Both the position numbers and the translations under genes were made by a program. 64,000 bases of DNA from Algoriphagus oliviformis (lineage in GTDB: Bacteria; Bacteroidota; Bacteroidia; Cytophagales; Cyclobacteriaceae). Location: positions 124,001 through 188,000 of the forward strand of contig NZ_JAFKCT010000001.1 in the NCBI RefSeq assembly GCF_017254915.1. The letters run 5' to 3'. Shown here in pieces: positions 1 to 9,229 of the stretch; position 1 is the stretch's first letter; every line of letters starts with the position of its first letter. The notes under the pieces are model-generated. The model saw only the letters and a list, made by a program, of their open reading frames with translations. It made no database searches and was not told where the DNA came from.

Positions 1-1035
<1,035 letters not shown>

Positions 1036-1053
1036 AAAATCAATTGGAGTTTG

Positions 1054-1092
1054 AAGCAGGGCCAGTTTTTCATTTGGCCCTGTTTCCTTTTC
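1054..1092 (+). terminator. Rho-independent terminator after acs
   Basis: CAGGGCCA (1057-1064) pairs with TGGCCCTG (1075-1082), extended by A-T pairs on the outside, with a 10-nt loop and a T-rich tail (TTTCCTTTT). It lies 20 bp after the acs stop. Confidence 0.75.
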
Positions 1093-1127
1093 ACTCAAGC
1101 TGGGAAAACCGACGCTGACGGCTGTTT

Positions 1128-1301
1128 CTAGTCCTTGGGGGAAGCATCTTCCTCCTCCTCATCGAGCTGGATGGAAGAGACGATGGAGTCGGGAGAGTCC
1201 ATCTCCTGCTTGTAAAAGTTATGCACCCCGACCATAAAAGCGACGATCAAGGCCCAAACCAGCCTGCGAAAGGGACGGAAAAGTTTGAAAAACACCTTCA
1301 T
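1128..1301 (-). CDS. Small single-pass membrane protein, unknown function
   Basis: A 57-residue frame lying between acs and the DUF294 gene, on the opposite strand. It has a basic N-terminus (MKVFFKLFRPFRR), one hydrophobic stretch (about residues 14-24, LVWALIVAFMVGV) and a strongly acidic C-terminal tail (LDEEEEDASPKD). This is the pattern of a one-helix inner-membrane protein with the tail exposed. Start ATG at 1299-1301, stop at 1128-1130. I do not recognise a family. Support is the plausible topology, the sensible start and stop, and the fact that it fills an otherwise empty gap; no homology claim is made. Confidence 0.55.
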   Translation of the reverse strand: MKVFFKLFRPFRRLVWALIVAFMVGVHNFYKQEMDSPDSIVSSIQLDEEEEDASPKD

Positions 1302-1398
1302 TTACAATAGCTTGAGCCCTTGGCTCTTCAATTTTTGAGCCTAAAAAAATCTCGCCATTCTGTCAGTCTGTATCCATCAAGAGTTTCAATCCGGGTAA

Positions 1399-3345
1399 AT
1401 GAGCAATGTCATCGTCAGGCGGGTTGCTGAGTTTCTAAAGCGCTTTCCGCCCTTTTCCTTTTTGAGCCCCGCGGAGCTGGAGGGAGTAGCCCAGTCGGTG
1501 GAGATCCAGTATTTGGAAAAAGGCGAGACGCTGTTTCGTCAGGGAGAGGCCGCGAGACCGCATTTTTTCATCCTCAAAGAAGGCACCATCCATCTCGTGG
1601 AGGACGCTGCCAAAGGCGAGGAGATCCGCGAGGTCTGCGACGAGGGAGATGTCTTTGGCGTCCTCGCCCTGCTGGGGAAAAGACCCTACCTCCTCCGCTC
1701 CAAGATCGTCGAAAACAGCCTGGTCTATGCCGTGCCCGTGGAGACTTTCGGGAAAATACTGGAGGAAAACAGCCGTGTCGCGCTCTTTTTCGCAGCGGGC
1801 TTTGCAGCCGGCCAAGTGGTCGTGCGCCAAGACCTTTCCCAAGGCCAAAAAGCCAGAAGCGCCTTCAAGAGCGCTTCCGGCGATCACTCTCTGTTGATCT
1901 TTTCGGACCAGTCCCAGGTCAAAGTCTCGGAAAAAGTCCTGACTTGCAGCCCCGAGACCAGCATCCGGGAAGCTGCCCAGCTCATGACCGAAGCCCAGGT
2001 GAGCAGCATCGTCGTGTGTGGACAGGGGAATTTCCCGCTGGGCATCGTGACGGACAAAGACCTGCGGAGCAAGGTCTTGGCCTCCGGAGTCTCCACGGCA
2101 CGGGCGGTATCCGAGGTCATGACCAGCCCAGTGGTCACCGCCAAAAAGCAGGATGGCTTTTCCAACATCTACCTCTCCATGATCCGCCACCGCCTACACC
2201 ACCTGGTGCTCACCGAGGACGGCAGTGCGGACAGCCCAGTCTGCGGCATCATCTCCGACCACGACATCTTCCTCTCCATGGGCAACAGTCCGGCCGTGCT
2301 GATCCATGGACTGATGAACACGCTGGATGTGGGCGACATGCGGATCATCCGGGACAGTGCCGAGCAGATGCTCCGCTACTACCTCGAAAACGAGATCGCG
2401 ATGGAGTTTGTCGCCTCGGTGATGACCGAGATCAACGACGTCATCATCAGCCAGGCGATCGTGATTGCCCAGACCCAGCTCAGGCCTGACTTTCCGGACA
2501 TGGACGAGATCCGCTTCTGCTTTCTGTCCATGGGAAGCGAGGGCCGTGAAGAGCAGCTGCTCCGGACGGACCTGGACAATGCCCTCCTGTATCAGGATGT
2601 GCCTCCTGGGCGCCAAAGCGAGGCAACCGAGTATTTCCAGAAGCTGGGCGAACTGGTGATCGAAGTGCTCTTGGCCTGCGGCTTCGCGCCTTGCCCAGGC
2701 AAAATCATGGCCAGCAATGCAGAGTGGAATCAGCCACTCTCGGTCTGGAAGGGGTACTTTTCGGAGTGGATCCTGCACCCTACTCCAGAAGCACTGATGA
2801 AAGTCTCGATCTTTTTTGACTATCGGGCAGTGGCCGGTGCCAAATCCCTCGCGGAGGAACTGACCCAGCACGTCTATCAGGAGATCGCCCACAAGCAGAT
2901 CTTCCTCAACTTCCTGGCTCAAAACGCCCTCAAAAACCCTCCCCCCCTTGGATTTTTCAAGGACTTTGTGGTGGAAAAATCCGGTGAAAACCGAGATCAA
3001 TTCGACATCAAGTCCAGGGCTATGCTGCCGCTGACGGACCTCGCACGTCTGCTTGTGCTCAGCCACCAAGTCGTGGGCATCAACAACACCTTCAAGCGTT
3101 TTGAGAAGCTGTCCGAGCTAGAACCGGGCAACGCCGAGCTTTTCTCCCAAGCTGGCACTGCCTACGAGATCCTGATGCGGATGCGGGCACTGGAAGGGCT
3201 CCAGCATCACAGCAGCGGACGATACATCCATCCCAAATCCCTGGGAAAAATCCAGCGCCAACTCCTCAAAAACGCTTTTGCGCCCATCTCGGAGCTTCAG
3301 GAGATCGTGAATATACGCTTCCAACTTGACTACTTCAGGCGATGA
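1399..3345 (+). CDS. cNMP-binding / CBS-pair / DUF294 nucleotidyltransferase-like protein
   Basis: Cytoplasmic signal-transduction protein of 648 residues. Residues ~10-130 form a cyclic-nucleotide-binding fold (FPPFSFLSPAELEGVA, RQGEAARPHFFILKEG). Residues ~175-300 form two CBS motifs (REAAQLMTEAQVSSIVV, GIVTDKDLR, GIISDHDIF). Residues ~340-480 form a DUF294 nucleotidyltransferase core with GSEGREEQ at 379-386 and TDLD at 390-393, which supplies the metal-binding aspartates. The rest is the DUF294 C-terminal domain. Its ATGA overlap with the following exonuclease shows translational coupling. This architecture beside acs is widespread and is usually taken as a regulator of acetate metabolism that senses cyclic nucleotides and adenylates; the substrate of the transferase domain is not known from sequence. 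Confidence 0.9.
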   Translation: MSNVIVRRVAEFLKRFPPFSFLSPAELEGVAQSVEIQYLEKGETLFRQGEAARPHFFILKEGTIHLVEDAAKGEEIREVCDEGDVFGVLALLGKRPYLLRSKIVENSLVYAVPVETFGKILEENSRVALFFAAGFAAGQVVVRQDLSQGQKARSAFKSASGDHSLLIFSDQSQVKVSEKVLTCSPETSIREAAQLMTEAQVSSIVVCGQGNFPLGIVTDKDLRSKVLASGVSTARAVSEVMTSPVVTAKKQDGFSNIYLSMIRHRLHHLVLTEDGSADSPVCGIISDHDIFLSMGNSPAVLIHGLMNTLDVGDMRIIRDSAEQMLRYYLENEIAMEFVASVMTEINDVIISQAIVIAQTQLRPDFPDMDEIRFCFLSMGSEGREEQLLRTDLDNALLYQDVPPGRQSEATEYFQKLGELVIEVLLACGFAPCPGKIMASNAEWNQPLSVWKGYFSEWILHPTPEALMKVSIFFDYRAVAGAKSLAEELTQHVYQEIAHKQIFLNFLAQNALKNPPPLGFFKDFVVEKSGENRDQFDIKSRAMLPLTDLARLLVLSHQVVGINNTFKRFEKLSELEPGNAELFSQAGTAYEILMRMRALEGLQHHSSGRYIHPKSLGKIQRQLLKNAFAPISELQEIVNIRFQLDYFRR

Positions 3346-4019
3346 GCTGGTGGAAATTTTGGAAAGCCAAGCCTGCCCAGCGGGACTTTGTAAGCGAGTT
3401 TCTCCGGGCAAATGAGGAGGCAATCGCCGGAGCCCGAGCTTTGGAGCAGCTTCGCTTCACGGTACTGGACACAGAGACTTCGGGACTGGATCCCAGAAAG
3501 GACTCTATCCTGTCTTTTGGGGCAGTGAAGGTGTCGGGCATGAAAATACAGGTGTCATCCGCGGTAGAGTGGTATCCCGAATCGCCAAACAATGGCGGAA
3601 AAACAGCTCCCATCCATGGCCTGGTAGGCATCCCAAACCCCATCGCTGCGGAAGACTTTGCCAAGCAGGTGCTGGCCTATGTGGGAAACTCGATCATCGT
3701 GGGCCACCACATAGGCTTTGACCTGGAGATTCTAGGCAAGCAGCTCGGTTTTTTTGGTTTAGAAAGGCTCCCCAACCCTGTGCTGGACACGCTCAGTCTG
3801 GCGATCCGGCTGGAGCATGGCCCCCACGCAGACCGAAGCAGGATACACTTGGAAAGCTACAGCTTGGATTCCCTCTGTGCGAGGTACGGGATAGAAACCG
3901 AAGACCGGCACACTGCCGCAGGCGATGCTTTTTTGACTGCCCAGCTACTCTTAAAGCTTTTGAAGAAATGCCGCCAAAAAGGCATCCTTAACTTGAAAGA
4001 CCTACTGAAAAACTACTAG
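3342..4019 (+). CDS. 3'-5' exonuclease, DnaQ/PolC epsilon-like
   Basis: DEDDh-family exonuclease of 225 residues. Exo I is VLDTETSG with Asp43/Glu45, Exo II is GHHIGFD with Asp127, and Exo III is HTAAGDA with His190/Asp195, so all catalytic residues are present. The start codon overlaps the stop of the upstream DUF294 protein by four bases (ATGA), so the two are almost certainly co-translated. It is much too short to be a replicative polymerase and has no GIY-YIG or BRCT extension. Inference: it acts as a nucleotide- or RNA-trimming nuclease linked to the regulator rather than as the replicative proofreading subunit. The same DUF294-exonuclease pair occurs beside acs in many other bacteria. 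Confidence 0.9.
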   Translation: MSWWKFWKAKPAQRDFVSEFLRANEEAIAGARALEQLRFTVLDTETSGLDPRKDSILSFGAVKVSGMKIQVSSAVEWYPESPNNGGKTAPIHGLVGIPNPIAAEDFAKQVLAYVGNSIIVGHHIGFDLEILGKQLGFFGLERLPNPVLDTLSLAIRLEHGPHADRSRIHLESYSLDSLCARYGIETEDRHTAAGDAFLTAQLLLKLLKKCRQKGILNLKDLLKNY

Positions 4020-4126
4020 GTCCCACAGGGTTTTAGGGCTATAATTTCATTTTTAATCGATTGAAATCCAATCCATTATAGTTAACTTCAGTAAGTTTTT
4101 TTGTTTCACATTTTTAAAACAGTCCT

Positions 4127-5362
4127 ATGTCAAAACTCAAAATTGACCCTGCTATGGTGAGGACAGAGCTGAATCTGGAAATCCTGAAAAACTTCCAGTT
4201 TCAGCATCCCATTACCCTGAAATATCAGGCCTTGGGAGGTCCAGGAGGCTGGTTGGGCCCGAACACCACTCCGATCAACACCTGTCCCGACGGAGTGGGG
4301 TCCTACCAGCATTATGCAAATGGATCGATCTATTACCATCCATCCACCGGTGCCCATGAAGTCCATGGGCTGATCAGAGCTCGCTGGCAGTCCTTCGGCT
4401 GGGAGCGCAGCTTTTTGGGCTATCCCCTCACGGACGAGTCCGCCTGTCCCGACGGGATCGGTAGGTACAACCACTTCCAAGGGGGAAGCATCTATTGGAG
4501 CCCTTCCTCCGGGGCCTGGGAAGTACACGGGGCCATCCGCTCGAAGTACTCCAGTCTCGGCTGGGAAAGGAGCTTTCTCCGCTATCCCCTGACCAACGAA
4601 AACACCACGCCGGACGGGATCGGGCGGTACAACCACTTCCAAGGCGGCAGCATCTACTGGACTCCGAGCACGGGTGCCCATGAGGTACACGGCCTGATCC
4701 GCCAGCATTGGGCATCGCTGGGTTGGGAAAAAAGCGTGTTGGGCTATCCCACTTCCGACGAGCTGGTCGTATTTGGGGGAGACGGGAGAATCTCCCATTT
4801 CCAAAAAGGAAGCATCTACTGGTCGCCAACGGCGGGGGTACGGGTGCTTCGCGAAAGGGTGAGAGTCCACGTCAAAATCCTGGAAAACCCCACCTCCTTT
4901 ACGCTCAACCAGCAATTTGCAGCCATGCAGGAAGTCTGGGCCGTCTCTGGCATCCGGGTAGACTGGGTGACGACGGAAAACCTCAACCTGCCGACGTTGA
5001 CAGACGTGGATGTGGGAGGCTGTTTTATGGGGCAAACGACCGCGGAGCAAAACTCGCTCTTTGGCAACCGGAACTTCATGGCTGGGAATGACCTCGTGGT
5101 GTACTATGTCCGTAGTACCGTGCCGGGATACAACGGTTGCGCTGCCCACCCCCCCGGCAGACCCGGCTGCGTGGTGGTTCGATCCGCCAGCCGATGGACT
5201 CTGGGACATGAGTTTGGCCACGTACTCGGGCTAAACCACGTGAACAACAACGACCGCCTCATGACAGGAAACGGGACTTTCAACATCACCAACCCGCCGC
5301 CTGACCTGACTTCAGCGGAGTCCACCACGATGCGAAACTCGAACCTCAGTACTCCACTCTAA
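4127..5362 (+). CDS. LGFP-repeat protein with C-terminal matrixin-like zinc protease
   Basis: 411 residues. Residues ~30-240 hold four ~54-residue LGFP-type repeats, each ending in a motif like HFQGGSIYWSPSSGAWEVHG and containing GWERSFLGYPLT. LGFP repeats are known as cell-wall or glycan-associated modules, best studied in mycolic-acid actinobacteria. Residues ~245-411 form a metzincin-like domain: HEFGHVLGLNH at 361-371 gives the three zinc His and the catalytic Glu, and the Met in NNNDRLM (Met379) fits the close Met-turn of matrixins. An in-frame TAA lies four codons before the ATG, and the N-terminus (MSKLKIDPAMVRTELN) has no signal peptide or T9SS-type sorting sequence, so the export route is unclear. 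The next gene begins 12 bp downstream. Protease class is well supported; substrate and location are not. Confidence 0.85.
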   Translation: MSKLKIDPAMVRTELNLEILKNFQFQHPITLKYQALGGPGGWLGPNTTPINTCPDGVGSYQHYANGSIYYHPSTGAHEVHGLIRARWQSFGWERSFLGYPLTDESACPDGIGRYNHFQGGSIYWSPSSGAWEVHGAIRSKYSSLGWERSFLRYPLTNENTTPDGIGRYNHFQGGSIYWTPSTGAHEVHGLIRQHWASLGWEKSVLGYPTSDELVVFGGDGRISHFQKGSIYWSPTAGVRVLRERVRVHVKILENPTSFTLNQQFAAMQEVWAVSGIRVDWVTTENLNLPTLTDVDVGGCFMGQTTAEQNSLFGNRNFMAGNDLVVYYVRSTVPGYNGCAAHPPGRPGCVVVRSASRWTLGHEFGHVLGLNHVNNNDRLMTGNGTFNITNPPPDLTSAESTTMRNSNLSTPL

Positions 5363-5374
5363 ACTCAAAAGACC

Positions 5375-5863
5375 ATGGCAACAAAACGAACATCAGCCTC
5401 ATCCGGGGGATTCAATCCCGACGAGCTACTGGCATTCCTCCGACAAGATGAGCTCGACTATCCAGCCGCCGCGCAAAAATTCGGAGCTGCGGCCCTGCCT
5501 TTTTTGAAGGAACTGGTGGGGAGCAGCGACGAGAACCTCGCGATGAAAGCCGCCTATCTGGTAGGGTATATCGAAGGGGACGCGGCAGACCAGATCCTGG
5601 AGGAAGCCGCCGCAACAGGCTCTGTGCCTATCCGGGTGGCAGCGGCCTTTGGCGCGCAAAAGCGAGGCTCCGCCGCCGCCGAGGCGATCCTGAAAAAGTC
5701 ACTTGAGGACAGCAGCCCTTCCGTGGTGAAGTTTGCCCTGCAATCCGCAAAGGCAAGCAAGCTGGGAGCCACGCTCAAGTCGAAGATTGACAAAATCTCC
5801 AAAAGCTTCCTCGACGATGACATCAAGGGAGTGGCTGGAGACATGATCAAGAAGATGAAGTAA
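5375..5863 (+). CDS. Small HEAT-repeat protein
   Basis: 162 residues, almost entirely helical. It has at least three repeating helix pairs (AALPFLKELVGSSDENLAMKA, residues ~40-60; ADQILEEAAATGSVPIRVAA; AEAILKKSLEDSSPSVVKFA) of the HEAT/PBS-lyase type, and a lysine-rich C-terminus (DMIKKMK). No signal peptide or membrane segment. It begins 12 bp after the LGFP-protease and is followed by a terminator, so the two form a two-gene unit. HEAT proteins are protein-binding scaffolds. Inference: it may bind or restrain the upstream protease, as an inhibitor, chaperone or immunity-type partner. The function is not shown by sequence. Confidence 0.75.
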   Translation: MATKRTSASSGGFNPDELLAFLRQDELDYPAAAQKFGAAALPFLKELVGSSDENLAMKAAYLVGYIEGDAADQILEEAAATGSVPIRVAAAFGAQKRGSAAAEAILKKSLEDSSPSVVKFALQSAKASKLGATLKSKIDKISKSFLDDDIKGVAGDMIKKMK

Positions 5864-5876
5864 CTAATCCCAACAC

Positions 5877-5908
5877 CGCCCGGCGAGAGTCGGGCGTTTT
5901 TTTTTTTT
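5877..5908 (+). terminator. Rho-independent terminator after the LGFP-protease/HEAT pair
   Basis: CGCCCG (5877-5882), loop GCGAGAGT, CGGGCG (5891-5896), followed directly by a run of T. It closes the two-gene unit. Confidence 0.85.
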
Positions 5909-6089
5909 TACAAATCAAACCCTACAAATTCTTTCACCTAATCTTTCACCTGATAGCTACCGTAAAAATTGAGCGTCCAAAGGACTTCTCATTGGCACCT
6001 GATACCGTATCGATTGCTTGAGGTCTGGGAAAACAAACCCAGAACTTGAGTAATTTTCCATTTTTCCGATCTTTCAATTTTCCAATCCT

Positions 6090-6097
6090 TAACTTTG
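6090..6097 (+). promoter_or_regulatory. Bacteroidota -7 element for purM
   Basis: TAACTTTG matches the phylum's TAnnTTTG -7 consensus exactly. No good -33 TTTG is seen, only TTTC at about 6072. Transcription would start near 6103, which favours the ATG at 6122 and argues against the in-frame TTG at 6095 that lies inside this element. Confidence 0.55.
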
Positions 6098-6121
6098 CCC
6101 CAACCAAATCCCTTCCCCGCC

Positions 6122-7285
6122 ATGAACGAGCGCTATATGCAGCGCGGTGTTTCCGCATCCAAAGAAGATGTCCACAATGCTATCTCCAAGCTGGATAAAG
6201 GTCTTTTTCCAAAAGCTTTTTGCAAGATTGTAGAGGACACCCTCGGCAACGACCCGGATTATTGCAACATCATGCACGCAGACGGAGCCGGCACCAAGTC
6301 TTCCCTAGCTTATCTCTATTGGAAGGAAACCGGCGACCTTAGCGTTTGGAAAGGCATCGCCCAGGATGCGATCATCATGAATACCGACGACCTGCTCTGC
6401 GTAGGCGCGATCAACAATATCCTCGTCTCCTCCACGATCGGCAGAAACAAAAACCTGGTACCGGGCGAAGTGATCTCAGCCATCATCCAAGGAACGGAAG
6501 AGGTACTGCAAATGCTCCGCGACAACGGGGTCAACGTAGTCCTGACAGGCGGCGAGACCGCGGATGTGGGTGATTTGGTCCGCACAGTCATCGTAGACAG
6601 CACCGTCACCTGCAGAATGAGAAGAGACGAAGTCATCTCCAATGACAAAATCCAAGCGGGAGACGTGATCGTGGGCCTAGCCTCCTACGGCCAGGCCAAG
6701 TACGAAACTGAATACAACGGCGGCATGGGCAGCAACGGACTGACTTCTGCCCGACACGACGTTTTCAACAAAGTCCTGAAGACCAAGTATCCCGAGAGCT
6801 TCGACCCAGCAGTCCCCGAGGACTTGATCTATAGCGGAAAGTACAATCTGACCGACGCCGCTCCCGGCGCGCCGGTCAACGTGGGCAAGCTCGTCCTCTC
6901 TCCGACCAGAACCTACGCCCCCATCATGGTGGATGTGCTCAACTACATGCGTCCCCATATCCACGGCCTCGTGCATTGCAGCGGTGGAGCGCAGACCAAG
7001 GTCCTCCACTTCGTGGACAACGTGCACGTGATCAAAGACAACCTCTTCGAAACACCTCCGCTCTTCCGCATCATCCAGGAGGAAAGTGGCACGGATTGGA
7101 AAGAAATGTACAAGGTCTTCAACATGGGCCACCGCATGGAGGTCTATTTGGACGAGCGCTACGCCGAGGAAATCATCGACATCGCCGAGTCCTACGGAGT
7201 CGAGGCCCAGATCATCGGCCGTGTGGAACCCCATGAGGGCAAAAAGGTCACCATCCAGAGCGCCTACGGAGCCTTCGAATATTAG
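6122..7285 (+). CDS. purM: Phosphoribosylformylglycinamidine cyclo-ligase (AIR synthase)
   Basis: Purine biosynthesis step 5: ATP-dependent closure of FGAM to AIR, in the cytoplasm. 387 residues from the ATG, longer than the ~345 of enterobacterial PurM, as is common in Bacteroidota. The ATP/PurM-fold signatures are present: HADGAGTKSSLAYLYW, AIIMNTDDLLCVGA, LTGGETADVGD, GGMGSNGLTSARHD and HCSGGAQTK. An in-frame TTG at 6095 would add nine residues but falls within the promoter, so the ATG at 6122 is preferred. Monocistronic in this window: it has its own promoter, and the next gene follows a 47-bp spacer with a short tandem repeat. Confidence 0.93.
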   Translation: MNERYMQRGVSASKEDVHNAISKLDKGLFPKAFCKIVEDTLGNDPDYCNIMHADGAGTKSSLAYLYWKETGDLSVWKGIAQDAIIMNTDDLLCVGAINNILVSSTIGRNKNLVPGEVISAIIQGTEEVLQMLRDNGVNVVLTGGETADVGDLVRTVIVDSTVTCRMRRDEVISNDKIQAGDVIVGLASYGQAKYETEYNGGMGSNGLTSARHDVFNKVLKTKYPESFDPAVPEDLIYSGKYNLTDAAPGAPVNVGKLVLSPTRTYAPIMVDVLNYMRPHIHGLVHCSGGAQTKVLHFVDNVHVIKDNLFETPPLFRIIQEESGTDWKEMYKVFNMGHRMEVYLDERYAEEIIDIAESYGVEAQIIGRVEPHEGKKVTIQSAYGAFEY

Positions 7286-7286
7286 A

Positions 7287-7307
7287 ATTTGAGATTTGAG
7301 ATTTGAG
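7287..7307. repeat. Three tandem copies of ATTTGAG
   Basis: Perfect heptamer ATTTGAG three times just after the purM stop, followed by a partial copy (ATT). It is too short for a functional array and looks like slippage or the remnant of an intergenic repeat. Confidence 0.7.
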
Positions 7308-7332
7308 ATTCGATTAAAAACCTTCTTTTTCC

Positions 7333-8694
7333 ATGCAAAAAGATTCCCAAGCATTTGTCACCAAAAGCTTCAAAAAAGCCCTCCAGATCTTCTTGGGGGC
7401 TTTTCTGTTTCTTTTCCTGCTTGTGGCTCTCCTGATCACCCGGGTAGATCGTAGTCCCTTGGAGGGGCAGAACTTCTACCGGAAGACTTTTGACCGGCTG
7501 GAAAAAACCCCGTGGCAAGGCTCAGAAGGCGAGGCTTGGCTGGCAGGCTGGGCAAAGGCCAACGTCACGCCTCCGCAAGCGGTGGACTTGGTCGGCTATG
7601 CGCCAAGAGGCCCCTACGAGTTTGTGCTGGACAGCAGCTATGTGAAGGCTCTCTCGCTCAGCAACGGAAAAACACACATCGCTTGGCTCAACTTTGAGCT
7701 GCTTATCGTCCATCCCGAGCTGGCCAAGGCGGTGGAAAAAGGCATCATCGAAGCAAAAATACCTGTGGACCAGTTGATTTTCACCGCCACGCACACCCAC
7801 TCCGGCATGGGAGGCTATATGCCGGGTCCTTTGGGGGAAATCGCCTTCGGTGGCTACGACCAAAAGGTAGTGGACCTGCTGGTGGAAAAGTCCGTAGCAG
7901 CACTCCAGACCGCCATCCAAACCCAAGACACGGTAGTTCTTTCCTTCCAAAAGTCCGAAGCCGCCGACCTGGTCGCCAATCGTTTTGTGGAAGACGGCCC
8001 CACTGACCCCTTTGTTCGACAGCTGCTTTTCACCAAGAAAAATGGAAGAAAAGCAATCTTTCTGACCTATTCTGCCCATGCGACCTGCCTCAATTCCAAA
8101 TTCATGGGGCTTTCGGGCGACTATCCCAAGTACCTCAGCGAAGCCTTGGAAGCAGAACAGTACGATTTTGCGATCTTCGCAGCTGGCACCGTGGGGAGCC
8201 ATCGCCCACTAGCTCCCGGCAACAGTCCTGAACAAGTCCAAGAGTACGCGCTGATGCTGGATTCTGCCTTGGCAGAAAAAACAACTACCGACACGCTCGC
8301 AAATCCCCGAATCGCCTATTCGAGGTTAGACTTGGGGCTGCGATCCCCGCACCTCCGGATCTCCGACAACCTGAGGATTCGACCTTGGCTGTTCGATTAC
8401 CTGCTGGGCGAGACCAACCCCCACTTGGACATCACCCAAATCGGCAATTTGCTGATGATCGCCTCTAGTGGAGAGCTTTCGGGCGTATTCTACGAAGAAT
8501 GGGAGCGGGTGGCGGAGCAAAACAAGCTCCAGCTGATCGTGACGACCTTCAACGGCGGCTACATCGGCTACATCACGCCCGATGAGCTGTATGACGAACG
8601 CTTTCACGAAGTGCGGGAGATGAATTGGTACGGCCCCGGAAACGGCAGCTATTTTGACAAGCTGATCAAGCGGACCATAGAAAAAGCCAACTAA
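7333..8694 (+). CDS. Neutral/alkaline ceramidase-like membrane-anchored hydrolase
   Basis: 453 residues. The N-terminus is cytoplasmic and basic with one strong membrane helix (residues ~19-37, ILFLGAFLF-type stretch), then an exported domain resembling the N-terminal domain of neutral/alkaline ceramidases: AKANVTPPQAVDLVGYAPRGP near the start, FTATHTHSGMGG (the His-rich zinc-binding region), and SAHATCLNSKFMGLSGDYPKYL. The family normally cleaves N-acyl sphingoid bases using a zinc ion. Only the N-terminal catalytic-type domain is evident, and the separate C-terminal domain of true ceramidases is not obvious. Bacteroidota make sphingolipids, so a sphingolipid substrate is reasonable, but the assignment below family level is inference. 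No obvious operon partners. Confidence 0.75.
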   Translation: MQKDSQAFVTKSFKKALQIFLGAFLFLFLLVALLITRVDRSPLEGQNFYRKTFDRLEKTPWQGSEGEAWLAGWAKANVTPPQAVDLVGYAPRGPYEFVLDSSYVKALSLSNGKTHIAWLNFELLIVHPELAKAVEKGIIEAKIPVDQLIFTATHTHSGMGGYMPGPLGEIAFGGYDQKVVDLLVEKSVAALQTAIQTQDTVVLSFQKSEAADLVANRFVEDGPTDPFVRQLLFTKKNGRKAIFLTYSAHATCLNSKFMGLSGDYPKYLSEALEAEQYDFAIFAAGTVGSHRPLAPGNSPEQVQEYALMLDSALAEKTTTDTLANPRIAYSRLDLGLRSPHLRISDNLRIRPWLFDYLLGETNPHLDITQIGNLLMIASSGELSGVFYEEWERVAEQNKLQLIVTTFNGGYIGYITPDELYDERFHEVREMNWYGPGNGSYFDKLIKRTIEKAN

Positions 8695-8760
8695 AAAGAC
8701 TCGGGACGATTTATCCTATCGAAGGTCATTAATATCCTATCCTCCTGCCTGCTCGTGCCT

Positions 8761-8768
8761 TAATTTTG
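8761..8768 (+). promoter_or_regulatory. Bacteroidota -7 element for the DUF983 gene
   Basis: TAATTTTG matches TAnnTTTG and lies 16 bp before the ATG at 8785, giving a very short leader. No clear -33 element. Confidence 0.5.
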
Positions 8769-8784
8769 CCAAAAATTGGATCTC

Positions 8785-9195
8785 ATGGAAAGCAGCCCTT
8801 CTGTCTTCACCACCATCTTGACCTGCAAGTGCCCCAAATGTCGAAAGGGCGCAATGTTTCCCAAAGGAAACTTTGCCCACCCGACCAAGTTTCACCAGAT
8901 GAACAAAAGCTGTGAGGTATGTGGACAGAGCTTCGAGCCGGAGCCTGGCTTCTACTTCGGGGCGATGTTTGTGAGCTATGGTTTAAATACCGCCCTCTTT
9001 ATCACCGCTTGGGTTGCCCTCTCGGTCATCATGCCGGACTACTCCCTTTCTACACTGCTGATTCTGCTGGGGCTGACGGTCTTGCTGTCTTTGCCACTGA
9101 TCTTCCGACTGAGCCGATCCATCTGGATTGCGATCTTTGTCCCTTACCGGGCAGAGTTTGCGAAAAGCCAAGCTAAGCCTTCTGATTCACGCTAG
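8785..9195 (+). CDS. DUF983 family membrane protein
   Basis: 136 residues. The N-terminal half carries paired cysteine motifs (CKCPKCRKG and CEVCGQ, with the signature GFYFGAMFVSYGLN), which look like a zinc ribbon on the cytoplasmic side. Two hydrophobic helices follow (residues ~60-80 and ~85-107). This is the DUF983 pattern; the biochemical role is not established. The start was set at the ATG at 8785 because the in-frame TTG at 8776 is inside the likely transcription start region. A lysine-rich end precedes an AraC regulator that starts 34 bp further on, so the two could be co-transcribed. Confidence 0.85.
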   Translation: MESSPSVFTTILTCKCPKCRKGAMFPKGNFAHPTKFHQMNKSCEVCGQSFEPEPGFYFGAMFVSYGLNTALFITAWVALSVIMPDYSLSTLLILLGLTVLLSLPLIFRLSRSIWIAIFVPYRAEFAKSQAKPSDSR

Positions 9196-9229
9196 TTGCA
9201 AGTCTTGCCCGAAATGGCCACTTTCGGGC

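Noticed and set aside
4130..5221. 363-residue minus-strand frame over the LGFP-protease
   Set aside because: Antisense shadow; its repeats arise from the LGFP repeats on the other strand.
6095..6121. TTG start nine codons upstream for purM
   Set aside because: It overlaps the TAACTTTG promoter element; the ATG at 6122 gives the normal protein start.
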